64,000 nucleotides of DNA from Jejuia pallidilutea (GCF_002973595.1 NZ_PVEO01000006.1:62001-126000); one strand, 5' to 3'. Counted from the first letter of the stretch, positions 50,946-59,781 are shown. Notes: a model not told the origin generated them from the sequence alone. Numbers and translations: made by a program.

Positions 50946-51313
50946 AATTTAGATATATCATGCTGGTTAAAAAAATATTCAGCCATTGAAAGCTGTAAAT
51001 TAGCAACATATGCGTTATTAGGGTTTAAATTTATTAAAACCAAAGCATACCCAAGCTTAGACAATTTACAGTCCTTAAGCAATTGTCCGTTGTTATTAGA
51101 ATAAAATTGTTTAAAATGCTTCCTAGCATCTATATCTAGCTTTCGCGTAACTATTAATGCCTTTCTAATGGCGAACGTTATATCGTTAGGAGATAATCCT
51201 TTTTTTAATAGATCGCTTGCTAAATAGGGCATATTTATTAAATGAACAGCATCTATAAAGTTATCAATGGTGTTGGGTTTTCTAATAAACGTATTGTACA
51301 AAATCATTTTCAT
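50942..51313 (-). CDS. Conserved hypothetical helical protein
   Basis: 123 residues, soluble, without a signal. Helical segments include FIDAVHLINMPYLASDLLKKGL and SPNDITFAIRKALIVTRKLDIDARKHF. The C-terminal part KLGYALVLINLNPNNAYVANLQLSMAEYFFN resembles a TPR-like pair. It follows the thioredoxin gene by seven bases on the same strand, so it is probably translated from the DnaJ-thioredoxin transcript. No known domain is assigned. Confidence 0.75.
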   Translation of the reverse strand: MKMILYNTFIRKPNTIDNFIDAVHLINMPYLASDLLKKGLSPNDITFAIRKALIVTRKLDIDARKHFKQFYSNNNGQLLKDCKLSKLGYALVLINLNPNNAYVANLQLSMAEYFFNQHDISKF

Positions 51314-51320
51314 AACGCTA

Positions 51321-51623
51321 TTAATTTAAATGTTGTTGAATAATAGATTTAAGTTGTGCCTTACTTTGCACACCCGATTGTCTCCATAGCAATTTTCCTT
51401 TGTGGTATAAGGCCAATGTAGGTACACCTCTTACATTGTAGGCATTAGCAATATGTTGGTTTTTGTCAATATCAATTTTTATAATCCTTACTAAATCACC
51501 CATTTCTTCAGATAATTCCTGTATAACAGGCGTTTGGGCTTTACATGGGCCACACCACTCAGCAAAAAAATCTATTAAAACTGGTGTATTGCTATTTATT
51601 ATTTTATTAAAATTTCCTTTCAT
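51321..51623 (-). CDS. Thioredoxin
   Basis: 100-residue single-domain thioredoxin. The active site is FFAEWCGPCKAQTP with Cys24 and Cys27; the cis-Pro loop is NVRGVPTLALYHKGK. No signal peptide, so it is a cytoplasmic disulphide reductant. It lies 37 bases downstream of the DnaJ/CbpA gene on the same strand and directly before a small helical gene. Together with the divergent Hsp20 gene this forms a protein-quality-control cluster. The sigma-54-like promoter ahead of dnaJ may govern it. Confidence 0.93.
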   Translation of the reverse strand: MKGNFNKIINSNTPVLIDFFAEWCGPCKAQTPVIQELSEEMGDLVRIIKIDIDKNQHIANAYNVRGVPTLALYHKGKLLWRQSGVQSKAQLKSIIQQHLN

Positions 51624-51660
51624 CTGTTTGTTTTTTGAGTTTTTTTAATTGTTAATATGC

Positions 51661-52581
51661 TTATGCACCATATCTAATGGTTTTAAGTTTTTTAAATAAT
51701 GTTATTTCTTCTTCGGTAAGATTTTTTGGCATATCTACACTCACTTTAACTAATAAATCACCAAATCTATTAGAGTTGTAAATAGGCATGCCTTTACCTT
51801 TTAATCGTAAAATTTTACCCGATGTTGTTCCTTTAGGAATATTTACATTCAATTTTCCTTCTAAGGTGTTTACTATGGTTTTTCCTCCTAAAATGGCTTC
51901 GTATAAATTTACGTGGATCTCGGTTTCTAAATCATCACCAATTCTTTTAAAGTTTGGATGTTTTTCAAGCTTAAGCTTAATAAAAAGATCGCCTCTGTTT
52001 TTCCCAGTAGCATCTGGTCTACCTTTATTCTTAATCTTTAAAACTTGTCCGTCGTAAGCACCTGGTTTTATGGTAAGCCGCATTTTTTCGTTACCTAGTT
52101 GAAATGTGCGTTTACCACCAGCGTAAGCTTCGTAAAGTGTTATGGGAAGTTCTGCTTCAATATCAGAGCCTGTTTGTGGTCTTGCATAGCCTTGATTAAA
52201 AGCGTTGGAATGTCCTCCAAAGAACATCTCAAAAAAACTTGAAAAATCTCCAGCATTACCTTGTCCTCCAAAAAAGTCAGATGCATCGGTATATTTATAG
52301 TTGCCCTGTTTGTTGGTATTTGCATAGTTTTTCCAATCGTCTCCAATATGCTCATAATCTTGCCAGTTTTCACCTAAAGTGTCATATTTCTCACGTTTTT
52401 TTGGGTCGCTCAATACTTCATTTGCTTCATTAATTTCTTTAAATTTTGCCTCAGCGGTAGCATCATCTGGGTTTTTATCAGGATGGTATTTTGCGGCTAA
52501 CTTTCTATATGCTTTTTTTATATCCTTAGCGTTAGCATTTTTATCAATCCCCAATATGTCATAATAATCTTTGTATGTCAT
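51661..52581 (-). CDS. cbpA: CbpA-like DnaJ co-chaperone (type II J-protein)
   Basis: 306 residues. The J domain (about 4-68) has [25 protein letters not shown] and the HPD motif (His33-Pro34-Asp35) in [10 protein letters not shown] that stimulates DnaK ATPase. A Gly/Phe/Asn-rich region (about 100-135, [21 protein letters not shown]) precedes two beta-barrel substrate-binding domains (about 140-300). It lacks the four-CXXCXGXG zinc region of DnaJ, which makes it CbpA/DnaJB-like. It opens a minus-strand set with thioredoxin and diverges from hsp20. Confidence 0.94.
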   Translation of the reverse strand: MTYKDYYDILGIDKNANAKDIKKAYRKLAAKYHPDKNPDDATAEAKFKEINEANEVLSDPKKREKYDTLGENWQDYEHIGDDWKNYANTNKQGNYKYTDASDFFGGQGNAGDFSSFFEMFFGGHSNAFNQGYARPQTGSDIEAELPITLYEAYAGGKRTFQLGNEKMRLTIKPGAYDGQVLKIKNKGRPDATGKNRGDLFIKLKLEKHPNFKRIGDDLETEIHVNLYEAILGGKTIVNTLEGKLNVNIPKGTTSGKILRLKGKGMPIYNSNRFGDLLVKVSVDMPKNLTEEEITLFKKLKTIRYGA

Positions 52582-52612
52582 GATATTAAACTTCTGTTTT
52601 CAATACTGTTAG

Positions 52613-52628
52613 GGCAAAATAAGTACCA
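52613..52628 (-). promoter_or_regulatory. Candidate sigma-54 promoter of the DnaJ-thioredoxin genes
   Basis: Minus strand reads TGGTACTTATTTTGCC (52628-52613). GG at -25/-24 and GC at -13/-12 have the required 12-base register, and TT precedes GC. Predicted start is near 52602, about 20 bases before the dnaJ ATG at 52581. Confidence 0.6.
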
Positions 52629-52710
52629 AATTGCTTAAACAAATAAAATAGTTTTTTATAAGCCTTTCTTAGTGTTTTTAAGGTATCCTAAAGTTTTAAA
52701 ACTGACTACG

Positions 52711-52748
52711 TGTCATTGTTTCATTGTATAAAAACTGACATAATGACA
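52711..52748. promoter_or_regulatory. Shared dyad between divergent sigma-54 promoters (candidate enhancer)
   Basis: TGTCATT (52711-52717) and AATGACA (52742-52748) are inverted repeats. Two ACTGAC words (52701, 52734) lie within or next to them. The dyad centre is about 110 bases upstream of the hsp20 start and about 128 bases upstream of the dnaJ start, the distance at which enhancer-binding proteins act on sigma-54 polymerase. Confidence 0.5.
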
Positions 52749-52812
52749 TTTTATTGGCGTTATATTAACATCATTTTAAATAAAAGGGACCTTTTTTATA
52801 CATTTTAGGTGT

Positions 52813-52829
52813 TGGCATTTCGTTTGCAT
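52813..52829 (+). promoter_or_regulatory. Candidate sigma-54 promoter of hsp20
   Basis: TGGCATTTCGTTTGCAT: GG and GC with exact 12-base spacing, and a close match to the TGGCAC-N5-TTGCW consensus. Start expected near 52839, followed by a 65-base leader that contains gagaaaaaggag. Confidence 0.65.
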
Positions 52830-52904
52830 AACCATTAGAGAAAAAGGAGTTTGTACTTCTTTAATTAATAATAAAATTAAAGTTTAACTTAAAAAAATAA
52901 CACT

Positions 52905-53381
52905 ATGAGTACCTTAATGAATGTTCCAAAAGACGGACAAGCAAGTAAAAATTCAAATGTATCACACAGAGGGTGGTCTAATTGGATAGACGATTTATTT
53001 AATACAGATCCATTTCCTTCTGTATTCACAACCAATTTTAATACCGGTATGTCTTTACCAAAAGTAAATATCAAGGAAACTAAAGATGACTACTTTGTTG
53101 AAATGGCAGTACCTGGTATGAAAAAAGACGATTTTAACATCGACTTAGACAATAAAGTATTATCAATTTCAACAGAGCATAAGGAAGAAACTGAAAATAC
53201 CCAAGAAAACTATACACGTAGGGAGTTTGGCTATTCATCATTTAAAAGAACGTTTACTTTACCAGAATCTGTAGACGATAATAAGATTAAAGCGACTTAT
53301 ACGGATGGTATTTTAACAATACAGCTTCCAAAGCGTGAAGAGGCTAAAGAAAAACCAGCAAGAACTATTAAAATTTCATAG
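52905..53381 (+). CDS. hsp20: Small heat-shock protein, Hsp20/alpha-crystallin family
   Basis: 158 residues. A variable N-terminal arm (about 1-50, rich in Ser/Trp) precedes the alpha-crystallin beta-sandwich: LPKVNIKETKDDYFVEMAVPGMKKDDFNIDLDNKVL (read in pieces), REFGYSSFKRTFTLPESVDDNKIKATYTDGILTI (the conserved A.y.dGvL), then the C-terminal IxI-like tail RTIKIS. It is a holdase chaperone binding unfolding proteins in the cytoplasm. The gene has a sigma-54-type promoter and a strong terminator. It diverges from dnaJ. Confidence 0.96.
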   Translation: MSTLMNVPKDGQASKNSNVSHRGWSNWIDDLFNTDPFPSVFTTNFNTGMSLPKVNIKETKDDYFVEMAVPGMKKDDFNIDLDNKVLSISTEHKEETENTQENYTRREFGYSSFKRTFTLPESVDDNKIKATYTDGILTIQLPKREEAKEKPARTIKIS

Positions 53382-53404
53382 TAATAGCTAGGTTTAATAT
53401 GAAG

Positions 53405-53438
53405 AAAGAGGCTTAATCTAGAAGCCTCTTTTTTTTGT
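53405..53438 (+). terminator. Terminator of hsp20
   Basis: Perfect 10-bp arms aaagaggctt (53405-53414) and aagcctcttt (53422-53431), loop aatctag, then more T's. It also lies downstream of the convergent 95-residue gene. Confidence 0.9.
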
Positions 53439-53445
53439 ATTAATT

Positions 53446-53733
53446 TTATTCCTTAAGCTGAGATGTATTAGGTTCTAAATTATCATTATCATCGCTTCCC
53501 AAGCTAAAATGTTTATTTTCCTCATCTTTTAATTTGTTTTTAGCTTTATTGGTAGATGCTCTCCCGGGAATATCTAAATCTTCAGCTGCAAAATCAACGT
53601 CGCCTTCCCTTTGTTTTAAAAGTGCATCGTCGCCTTGGTCGTTTCTTAAATTACCAGAAGCATCACCTAAAGCATTTTTATCGTCCTTAGTAATTTCAGA
53701 ATTATAGGTGTTTTTATTGTTTTTTTTGCTCAT
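53446..53733 (-). CDS. Small, highly charged, probably disordered protein
   Basis: 95 residues, nearly all hydrophilic (Asp, Glu, Lys, Asn), with no hydrophobic core: MSKKNNKNTYNSEITKDDKN, GDASGNLRNDQGDDALLKQREGDVDFAAEDLDIPGR, then DEENKHFSLGSDDNDNLEPN. It resembles hydrophilin-like or stress-protection proteins of Bacteroidota and may be intrinsically unfolded. It is preceded by the YqaE/Pmp3 gene 10 bases upstream, so the two share a transcript. No family is recognised. Confidence 0.78.
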   Translation of the reverse strand: MSKKNNKNTYNSEITKDDKNALGDASGNLRNDQGDDALLKQREGDVDFAAEDLDIPGRASTNKAKNKLKDEENKHFSLGSDDNDNLEPNTSQLKE

Positions 53734-53743
53734 AATTATAGTT

Positions 53744-53896
53744 TTAACTGTTTACATAAAATGCATGTATAACACCGGGCAACCACCCAATAAGTGTTAG
53801 TATGATGCTAATTAAAAATTTGCCACCAACACCATGTTGCAGTACAACAGCTACTGGAGGCAGAAAAATATTAAGTAATATTGTTATTAAAGACAT
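53744..53896 (-). CDS. YqaE/Pmp3-family small membrane protein
   Basis: A 50-residue gene, easily missed for its size: ATG at 53896, TAA at 53746-53744. The peptide SLITILLNIFLPPVAVVLQHG has the Pmp3 hallmark PP-V-A-V, then VGGKFLISIILTLIGWLPGVIHAFYV with the second helix and the GWLPG-IHA motif. Two transmembrane helices span it. Pmp3/YqaE proteins affect membrane potential and salt or cold stress tolerance. Co-transcribed with the charged 95-residue gene. A TAACTTTG -7 box lies 24 bases upstream. Confidence 0.93.
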   Translation of the reverse strand: MSLITILLNIFLPPVAVVLQHGVGGKFLISIILTLIGWLPGVIHAFYVNS

Positions 53897-53919
53897 TGCT
53901 ATTTATTTTTGGTTTCTCT

Positions 53920-53927
53920 CAAAGTTA
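53920..53927 (-). promoter_or_regulatory. -7 promoter box of the YqaE gene
   Basis: Minus-strand TAACTTTG matches TAnnTTTG exactly, 24 bases before the ATG. The -33 region is weak. Confidence 0.4.
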
Positions 53928-54066
53928 GGAGTATTCCAGTTTAACTTTTTGCTTAAAGCATTAAAAAGTTAATTCAAATACTGTTTGCCTTCAAAAAAGC
54001 CATTACATAAAAAAATGCGCTGTTTCAGTTAATAAATAGTATCCTTATTTGTATTTTTATTAAAAA

Positions 54067-55092
54067 TTGCATTTTTTGAAATTAATCCGTTTTACAAAAA
54101 AAGGGCTTTACTGTATCCCTGGAAAATTTTATTTAGACCCTTGGCAACCTGTAGATTATGCAGTAATATCGCATGGGCATGCAGACCACGCACGCTGGGG
54201 CATGAAACGCTATTTATGCCACCATCATACAAAACCAATTTTACAACATCGCATTAATGCCAACATAAACATTCAAAGTTTAGGGTATAACGAAACCATT
54301 AGCATTAATGGCGTAAACCTAAGTTTTCATCCTGCAGGACATATTATTGGTTCAGCACAAATAAGACTTGAATACAAGGGGTTTGTACTTGTTTTTACTG
54401 GAGACTATAAAACAACTTCAGATAATTTAACTTCTCCATTTCAACCCATAAAATGCCACGAGTTTATTACAGAAAGCACTTTTGGTTTGCCCATATACAA
54501 ATGGTTGCCAGATACTGTTTTAAAACAGCAAATGCACGATTGGATTGCTACTAACAAATCTAATAATAGAACTAGCGTATTTTTTGGGTATTCCTTAGGA
54601 AAAGCACAACGCATTATGAAAATGTTGGAAGGTGTTGACGATATTTACGTGCACAATGCTATTTATGCATTGAATGAAGCAATTAATAGTACAGACATTA
54701 CGCTACCAAGAACCAATTTAATTACTGCAGATTTTAATAAGAAAGCTATACAGAATAAAATAGTGATTTTACCTCCAGCACTTTTAGGCTCTAAGATGTT
54801 AAAACGTATTCCTAATGCCGCTACAGCTGTATGTTCTGGATGGATGCAAATACGGGGCAATAGACGTTGGCGTGCTGTAGATGCAGGTTTTCCTGTAAGC
54901 GATCATGCCGATTGGAACGGGCTTTTAAGCGCGGTAAAGGCAACGGAAGCCGAAAAAGTTTATGTAACGCACGGATCTCAAGCTACGTTTTCTAAATATT
55001 TGAATGAAATTGGTATTCTTGCTGAAGAGGTTATAACAGAATACGGGGAAGAACAAATGGAAGATGTTGAAACCAAAGTAGCTGCAACATGA
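54067..55092 (+). CDS. DNA-ligase-associated metallo-beta-lactamase-fold exonuclease
   Basis: 341 residues. The MBL metal site is HGHADHARWG (HxHxDH), followed by HPAGHIIGSAQIRLE, TGDYKTTSDNL, and the C-terminal DHADWNGLLSAVKATEAEKVYVTHG (beta-CASP-like end). It is the first gene of the known cassette exonuclease-ligase-Lhr helicase-phosphoesterase (TIGR04122-type), expected to trim DNA ends before ligation. The only starts are TTG: 54067 or 54076. The latter gives MKLIRFTKKG, close to the family N-terminus. Its stop overlaps the ligase ATG by four bases (ATGA). Confidence 0.92.
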   Translation: MHFLKLIRFTKKGLYCIPGKFYLDPWQPVDYAVISHGHADHARWGMKRYLCHHHTKPILQHRINANINIQSLGYNETISINGVNLSFHPAGHIIGSAQIRLEYKGFVLVFTGDYKTTSDNLTSPFQPIKCHEFITESTFGLPIYKWLPDTVLKQQMHDWIATNKSNNRTSVFFGYSLGKAQRIMKMLEGVDDIYVHNAIYALNEAINSTDITLPRTNLITADFNKKAIQNKIVILPPALLGSKMLKRIPNAATAVCSGWMQIRGNRRWRAVDAGFPVSDHADWNGLLSAVKATEAEKVYVTHGSQATFSKYLNEIGILAEEVITEYGEEQMEDVETKVAAT

Positions 55093-56678
55093 AAGACTTC
55101 GTAAACCTAATTAACGCCATTGAAATAACAAACAAAACCAACGCAAAAATTCAAGCTTTGGTAGATTATTTTACAAAAGCTACAGATAAAGATAAATTAT
55201 GGCTTATAGCTATATTTACTGGGAAACGCCCGCCGCGCCCCGTAAAAACTTCACTTTTAAAACTATGGTGCATGGAAATTATAAAATTGCCAGAGTGGTT
55301 ATTTCTAGAAAGCTACAGTACTGTTGGCGATTTGGGGGAAACCTTGGCCTTATTGCTTCCAGAACCAAAGCACCATATTAATAAAACCTTAGATGCTTGG
55401 ATGCAGGATATTATAGCTTTAAAAGCCAAAACCGATGAGGAAAAAAAAGCGTATGTACTTAATGCTTGGTCTGGTCTTAACATTCAAGAGCGTTTTGTTT
55501 TTAACAAACTTATAGGTGGAAGTTTTAGAATAGGTGTGTCTAAAAAAACATTGGTAAATGCATTGGCAAAACTATCAGGAATTGATGCCAATCAATTAAT
55601 GCACAGTATAATTGGGAATTGGGACATCCAAACCATTTCTTTTCAAGATCTTGTAAATGGCGAACATATAAATTATGATAATTCCAAACCTTATCCGTTT
55701 TGTTTAGCTTATGCGCTAGAAACCAACATTAATGCATTGGGCTACCCTAACGAATGGCAAATAGAATACAAATGGGATGGTATTCGTGGACAAGTATTAA
55801 AGCGCAATGGCGAAATTTATATTTGGTCTCGGGGTGAAGAATTGGTTACTGGTCAATTCCCAGAAATAGAAACGGCTATGCGCCAGTTTAAGAACGACTT
55901 TGTAATAGATGGAGAAATACTTGCATTAAAAGATAGCAATGTGCTTTTATTCAATGATTTACAGAAACGTTTAAACAGAAAAAATATTTCGAAAAAGTTA
56001 CTAGAAGAAGTGCCTATCGGCTTTTATGTATATGACATTTTAGAGCTGAATTCTAAAGACATAAGAGACGTAGCGCTAGAAAAAAGACGCCTTTTTTTGG
56101 AACAATTATTTGCTAGTACAGATATACCTAACCACATTAAATTATCCCAAATTATTCATTTTGAAACATGGGATGCCCTTCATAGTATTCGTAAAAATGC
56201 AAGAACAATAAATTCTGAAGGGCTAATGCTTAAACAAAAAGCCTCACCCTACCATGTTGGTAGAAAAAAAGGTGATTGGTGGAAATGGAAAGTAGACCCG
56301 CTAACCATTGACGTGGTGATGATTTATGCACAAAAGGGCAGTGGTAGGCGAAGTTCTAAATATACCGATTATACCTTTGCCGTAAAAAAAGACGATGGTT
56401 TAGTTACGGTAGCTAAAGCCTATTCTGGTTTAACAGATAAAGAAATCACAGAAATTTCTAGATGGGTAAATAAAAATGCTATTGAGAAATTTGGACCTGT
56501 ACGTACTGTAAAACCAGAGTTGGTTTTTGAAATTGCTTTTGAAGGAATAGCACTCAGCAATCGTCATAAATCTGGAGTTGCTTTGCGTTTCCCAAGAATT
56601 AAGCGCTGGCGTAGAGATAAATCCATTAAAGATATAGATACTATACAATCTGTTAAAAGTTTAATATACGCGCAATAA
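55089..56678 (+). CDS. ATP-dependent DNA ligase
   Basis: 529 residues. An N-terminal all-alpha domain (about 1-190) leads to the nucleotidyltransferase domain: motif I EYKWDGIRGQV with adenylated Lys228, motif III VIDGEILA and FYVYDILE, motif IV EGLMLKQ, motif V WWKWKVDPLTIDVVMIYA. The C-terminal OB domain ends VKPELVFEIAFEGI and KSGVALRFPRIKRWR. It seals DNA nicks. Chromosomal replication in these bacteria depends on an NAD ligase; this one belongs to the repair cassette. It overlaps the exonuclease stop and is one-base coupled (TAATG) to the helicase. Confidence 0.95.
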   Translation: MKDFVNLINAIEITNKTNAKIQALVDYFTKATDKDKLWLIAIFTGKRPPRPVKTSLLKLWCMEIIKLPEWLFLESYSTVGDLGETLALLLPEPKHHINKTLDAWMQDIIALKAKTDEEKKAYVLNAWSGLNIQERFVFNKLIGGSFRIGVSKKTLVNALAKLSGIDANQLMHSIIGNWDIQTISFQDLVNGEHINYDNSKPYPFCLAYALETNINALGYPNEWQIEYKWDGIRGQVLKRNGEIYIWSRGEELVTGQFPEIETAMRQFKNDFVIDGEILALKDSNVLLFNDLQKRLNRKNISKKLLEEVPIGFYVYDILELNSKDIRDVALEKRRLFLEQLFASTDIPNHIKLSQIIHFETWDALHSIRKNARTINSEGLMLKQKASPYHVGRKKGDWWKWKVDPLTIDVVMIYAQKGSGRRSSKYTDYTFAVKKDDGLVTVAKAYSGLTDKEITEISRWVNKNAIEKFGPVRTVKPELVFEIAFEGIALSNRHKSGVALRFPRIKRWRRDKSIKDIDTIQSVKSLIYAQ

Positions 56679-59131
56679 TGGCAAAGTTTGAAGAAAGCGA
56701 CGGCTACCAAATTATACAAAAATATTTTGCCGACAAAACACAAAGCCCTTTTAAGTTTCAATTTAAAACTTGGAAAAAATATGAAGCAGGTTTTAGTGGC
56801 GTTGTTGTTGCTCCTACGGGGTTTGGCAAAACATTTTCGGTGTTTTTAGGTGTTTTAATAGATTATTTAAACCATCCTGAACGCTATAAAAAAGGCTTAA
56901 AATTACTGTGGATTAGTCCGTTACGATCTCTTGCTAAAGATCTTGCCAAAGCCATGAAAATAGCAATAAACGATATTGGTTTAGATTGGGAGGTGCAAGT
57001 TAGAAATGGCGACACACCAACAAACATAAGACGCCAACAAGAACGCTTAATGCCCGATGTATTGCTTACCACACCAGAAACCATGCATTTATTGTTTTCA
57101 CAAAAGAAAAACTCTAGATGGTTTGGTAGTTTACAATGTGTAGTTGTAGACGAATGGCATGAACTTTTAGGAAACAAAAGGGGCGTGCTTACAGAATTGG
57201 TAATTTCTAGATTAGTAATGTTGTCTCCAACAATAAGAATATGGGGCATTACTGCTACCATTGGAAATTTAAAGGAAGCCATGGCGGTGTTGATTCCCTA
57301 TGGCGAAAAAAAGACAGTAATGATAACCGCCAACGAGAAGAAAAAAATAAAGGTGACTTCTATATTGCCAAACGAAGTAGAATTATTGCCATGGGCAGGA
57401 CATTTAGGCAAGTCCTTGAGCTCTAAAATCGTACCCATTATCTACGAAAATAATACAACCTTAATCTTTACAAATACACGCGGACAAAGTGAACTGTGGT
57501 ACCAAATTATTTTGGAAGAGGCCCCAGAATTAGCAGGACAATTGGCAATTCATCATGGCTCCATAGATTTAAAACTAAGACATTGGATTGAAGATAACAT
57601 CGCAGAAGGAAACCTAAAGGCCGTTATTTGTACATCTTCTTTAGATTTGGGCGTAGATTTTAAACCTGTAGATTGTATTATACAAATCGGGTCAGCAAAG
57701 GGTGTAGCTAGATTTATGCAACGCGCTGGCAGAAGCGGGCATTCCCCTTACGAAGTTTCAAAAATATACTGTGTACCCACGCATTCTTTAGAGCTTATTG
57801 AAGTTGCCGCATTAAAAGAAGCACTTAAAAACGAGCAAGTAGAAGATAGGCACCCTTTAGTATTATGCTACGATATTATGGTGCAATTTTTAGTTACACT
57901 TGCCGTAGGCGAGGGCTTTACTGCAAAAAATGTTTTTAAAATTTTAAAACAAACCCACGCGTTCTCATTCCTTACAGAAGAGGAATTTAATTGGGGGCTG
58001 CGATTTGTAACGCAGGGAGGTACTACATTAAAGGCCTACGAGGAGTTTCATAAAGTAGAAAAAAATAGCAACGGTATATATGTAACCAAAAGCAGGCGCA
58101 TAAGCATGCTACATAGAATGAATATAGGTGTTATAGTAAGCGATGCTATGCTTATGGTAAAGTACATGTCTGGAGGATATATTGGTATGATTGAGGAGTT
58201 TTTTATTTCAAAATTAAAACCAAAATCTAGTTTTGTATTAGCAGGTCGTGTTTTAGAATTAGTTAAGATAAAAGACATGACTGTTTTTGTTAAACGCAGT
58301 ACATCAAAAAAAGCCATAACACCAAGTTGGATGGGAGGCACACTACCATTAACATCACATTTAAGTCATTTTTTAAGAATAAAACTAGCCGATGCCCTGT
58401 CGCCCAAAATACGGGAGCGAGAACTTAAATTTTTACATCCGTTAATTTCCAGACAATCATCTCACTCTCATATTCCAAAAGCCGATGAGTTTTTGGTAGA
58501 ACTCATAGACACCAAAGAAGGGCATCACTTATTTATGTATCCTTTTGAAGGCCGGTTGGTACACGAGGTAATTTCAGCGTTAATAGCGCATCGTTTAAGT
58601 AAAATTAAACCCTTAACTTATACTATAGCAATGAACGATTACGGATTTGAGTTGTTGAGCGACCAACCTTTTCCTTTAGATGAGAGCAATATAAATAGTA
58701 TACTTTCAAAAGAAAATTTAATGGATGATGTTGCGGCTAGCATTAACGCTTCTGAAATGGCATCACGAAAGTTTAGGGATATTGCGGTAATTGCAGGACT
58801 TGTAGTGCAGTCTAGACCAGGAAGTAGACAAAATAACAAGAGTTTACAATCATCCTCTGGATTGATATTTAGGGTTTTAGAAGATAACGAACCAAACAAT
58901 TTGTTGCTTAGGCAAGCCTACACAGAAGTTTTTAATCAACAATTGGAAGAGGTACGCTTACAGGCAGCTTTTAAACGTATTTCAAAAAGTAAGATTATTT
59001 TAAAACGCGCCAAGGCCTTTACGCCTTTAAGTTTCCCTATAAAAGCCGATAGCTTGCGTAACAGCATGAGTTACGAAAGTTTAGAAAAACGTATTCAACG
59101 CATTCAAAAACAAACATTAAAGATTGGGTAA
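56678..59131 (+). CDS. Ligase-associated DEXH-box helicase (Lhr-core type)
   Basis: 817 residues. Walker A is VVAPTGFGKTFSVFLG with Lys51; motif II is VVVDEWHELLGNKRG (Asp158-Glu-Trp-His); then ITATIGN, LIFTNTRGQSELWYQ, TSSLDLGVDFKPVD and motif VI FMQRAGRSGHSPY. The rest (about 430-817) holds the winged-helix and Lhr-specific beta-barrel domains. Lhr-core enzymes are ATP-driven 3'-5' DNA helicases. The DEWH box and clustering identify the ligase-associated subfamily (TIGR04121-type). It follows the ligase with a one-base overlap and precedes the phosphoesterase in the same way. Confidence 0.95.
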   Translation: MAKFEESDGYQIIQKYFADKTQSPFKFQFKTWKKYEAGFSGVVVAPTGFGKTFSVFLGVLIDYLNHPERYKKGLKLLWISPLRSLAKDLAKAMKIAINDIGLDWEVQVRNGDTPTNIRRQQERLMPDVLLTTPETMHLLFSQKKNSRWFGSLQCVVVDEWHELLGNKRGVLTELVISRLVMLSPTIRIWGITATIGNLKEAMAVLIPYGEKKTVMITANEKKKIKVTSILPNEVELLPWAGHLGKSLSSKIVPIIYENNTTLIFTNTRGQSELWYQIILEEAPELAGQLAIHHGSIDLKLRHWIEDNIAEGNLKAVICTSSLDLGVDFKPVDCIIQIGSAKGVARFMQRAGRSGHSPYEVSKIYCVPTHSLELIEVAALKEALKNEQVEDRHPLVLCYDIMVQFLVTLAVGEGFTAKNVFKILKQTHAFSFLTEEEFNWGLRFVTQGGTTLKAYEEFHKVEKNSNGIYVTKSRRISMLHRMNIGVIVSDAMLMVKYMSGGYIGMIEEFFISKLKPKSSFVLAGRVLELVKIKDMTVFVKRSTSKKAITPSWMGGTLPLTSHLSHFLRIKLADALSPKIRERELKFLHPLISRQSSHSHIPKADEFLVELIDTKEGHHLFMYPFEGRLVHEVISALIAHRLSKIKPLTYTIAMNDYGFELLSDQPFPLDESNINSILSKENLMDDVAASINASEMASRKFRDIAVIAGLVVQSRPGSRQNNKSLQSSSGLIFRVLEDNEPNNLLLRQAYTEVFNQQLEEVRLQAAFKRISKSKIILKRAKAFTPLSFPIKADSLRNSMSYESLEKRIQRIQKQTLKIG

Positions 59132-59781
59132 TGGCTATAGTAACCAAACGTATTGAGTGTAAAGGCGAAACCTTGCTACTAACCAACCAACGTGCAGTAT
59201 TTTGGCCCCAAAACGATATGCTAATACTATCTGATTTGCATATTGGAAAAACAGCTCATTTTAGAAAAAGTGGTGTTCCTATTTCTTCAAATGTACTTCA
59301 AAAGGATTTAGAAAGACTTAAAACCATTATTGCATATTTTAAACCTAAAACCATATTAATTACTGGCGATTTATTTCACGCAGAATTCAATACCGATGTT
59401 ATGGTTTTTAAAACATGGATGCAGCAATTTAAACATATAAACTTAATTTTAGTAAAAGGAAATCACGATAAACATGCATTTGAATTATATGAATCCTTAA
59501 ATATTGAAATACTACCGCATAGTTTAAAGAAAGGCCCTTTTGTGTTTACCCATAATATTAAAACTTTAGTTGATGGGGAATTTTATATTTCTGGCCATAC
59601 GCATCCTGGAGTGCTTATAAAGGGAAAAGGCAAACAACGTATTAAACTACCGTGTTACCAAGTAACACATCAGCAGTTAATTCTTCCCGCATTTAGCTTA
59701 TTTACAGGTTTAAATACTAATATCCCACCAAATTTGTGCGCAAACTATGCTTTCACAGACCTTAGTATTTTTAAGGTTTAA
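59131..59781 (+). CDS. pdeM: Ligase-associated metallophosphoesterase
   Basis: 216 residues with the calcineurin-like binuclear metal site: LILSDLHIGKTAHFRKSG (D-x-H), TGDLFHAEF, VKGNHDKHAF (GNHD/E), and SGHTHPGVLI (the GHTH motif). This is the last member of the exonuclease-ligase-Lhr-MPE cassette (TIGR04123-type, PdeM in Proteobacteria). It may remove 3' blocking phosphates or phosphodiesters from DNA. Its ATG overlaps the helicase stop by one base. No clear terminator was found after it. Confidence 0.92.
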   Translation: MAIVTKRIECKGETLLLTNQRAVFWPQNDMLILSDLHIGKTAHFRKSGVPISSNVLQKDLERLKTIIAYFKPKTILITGDLFHAEFNTDVMVFKTWMQQFKHINLILVKGNHDKHAFELYESLNIEILPHSLKKGPFVFTHNIKTLVDGEFYISGHTHPGVLIKGKGKQRIKLPCYQVTHQQLILPAFSLFTGLNTNIPPNLCANYAFTDLSIFKV

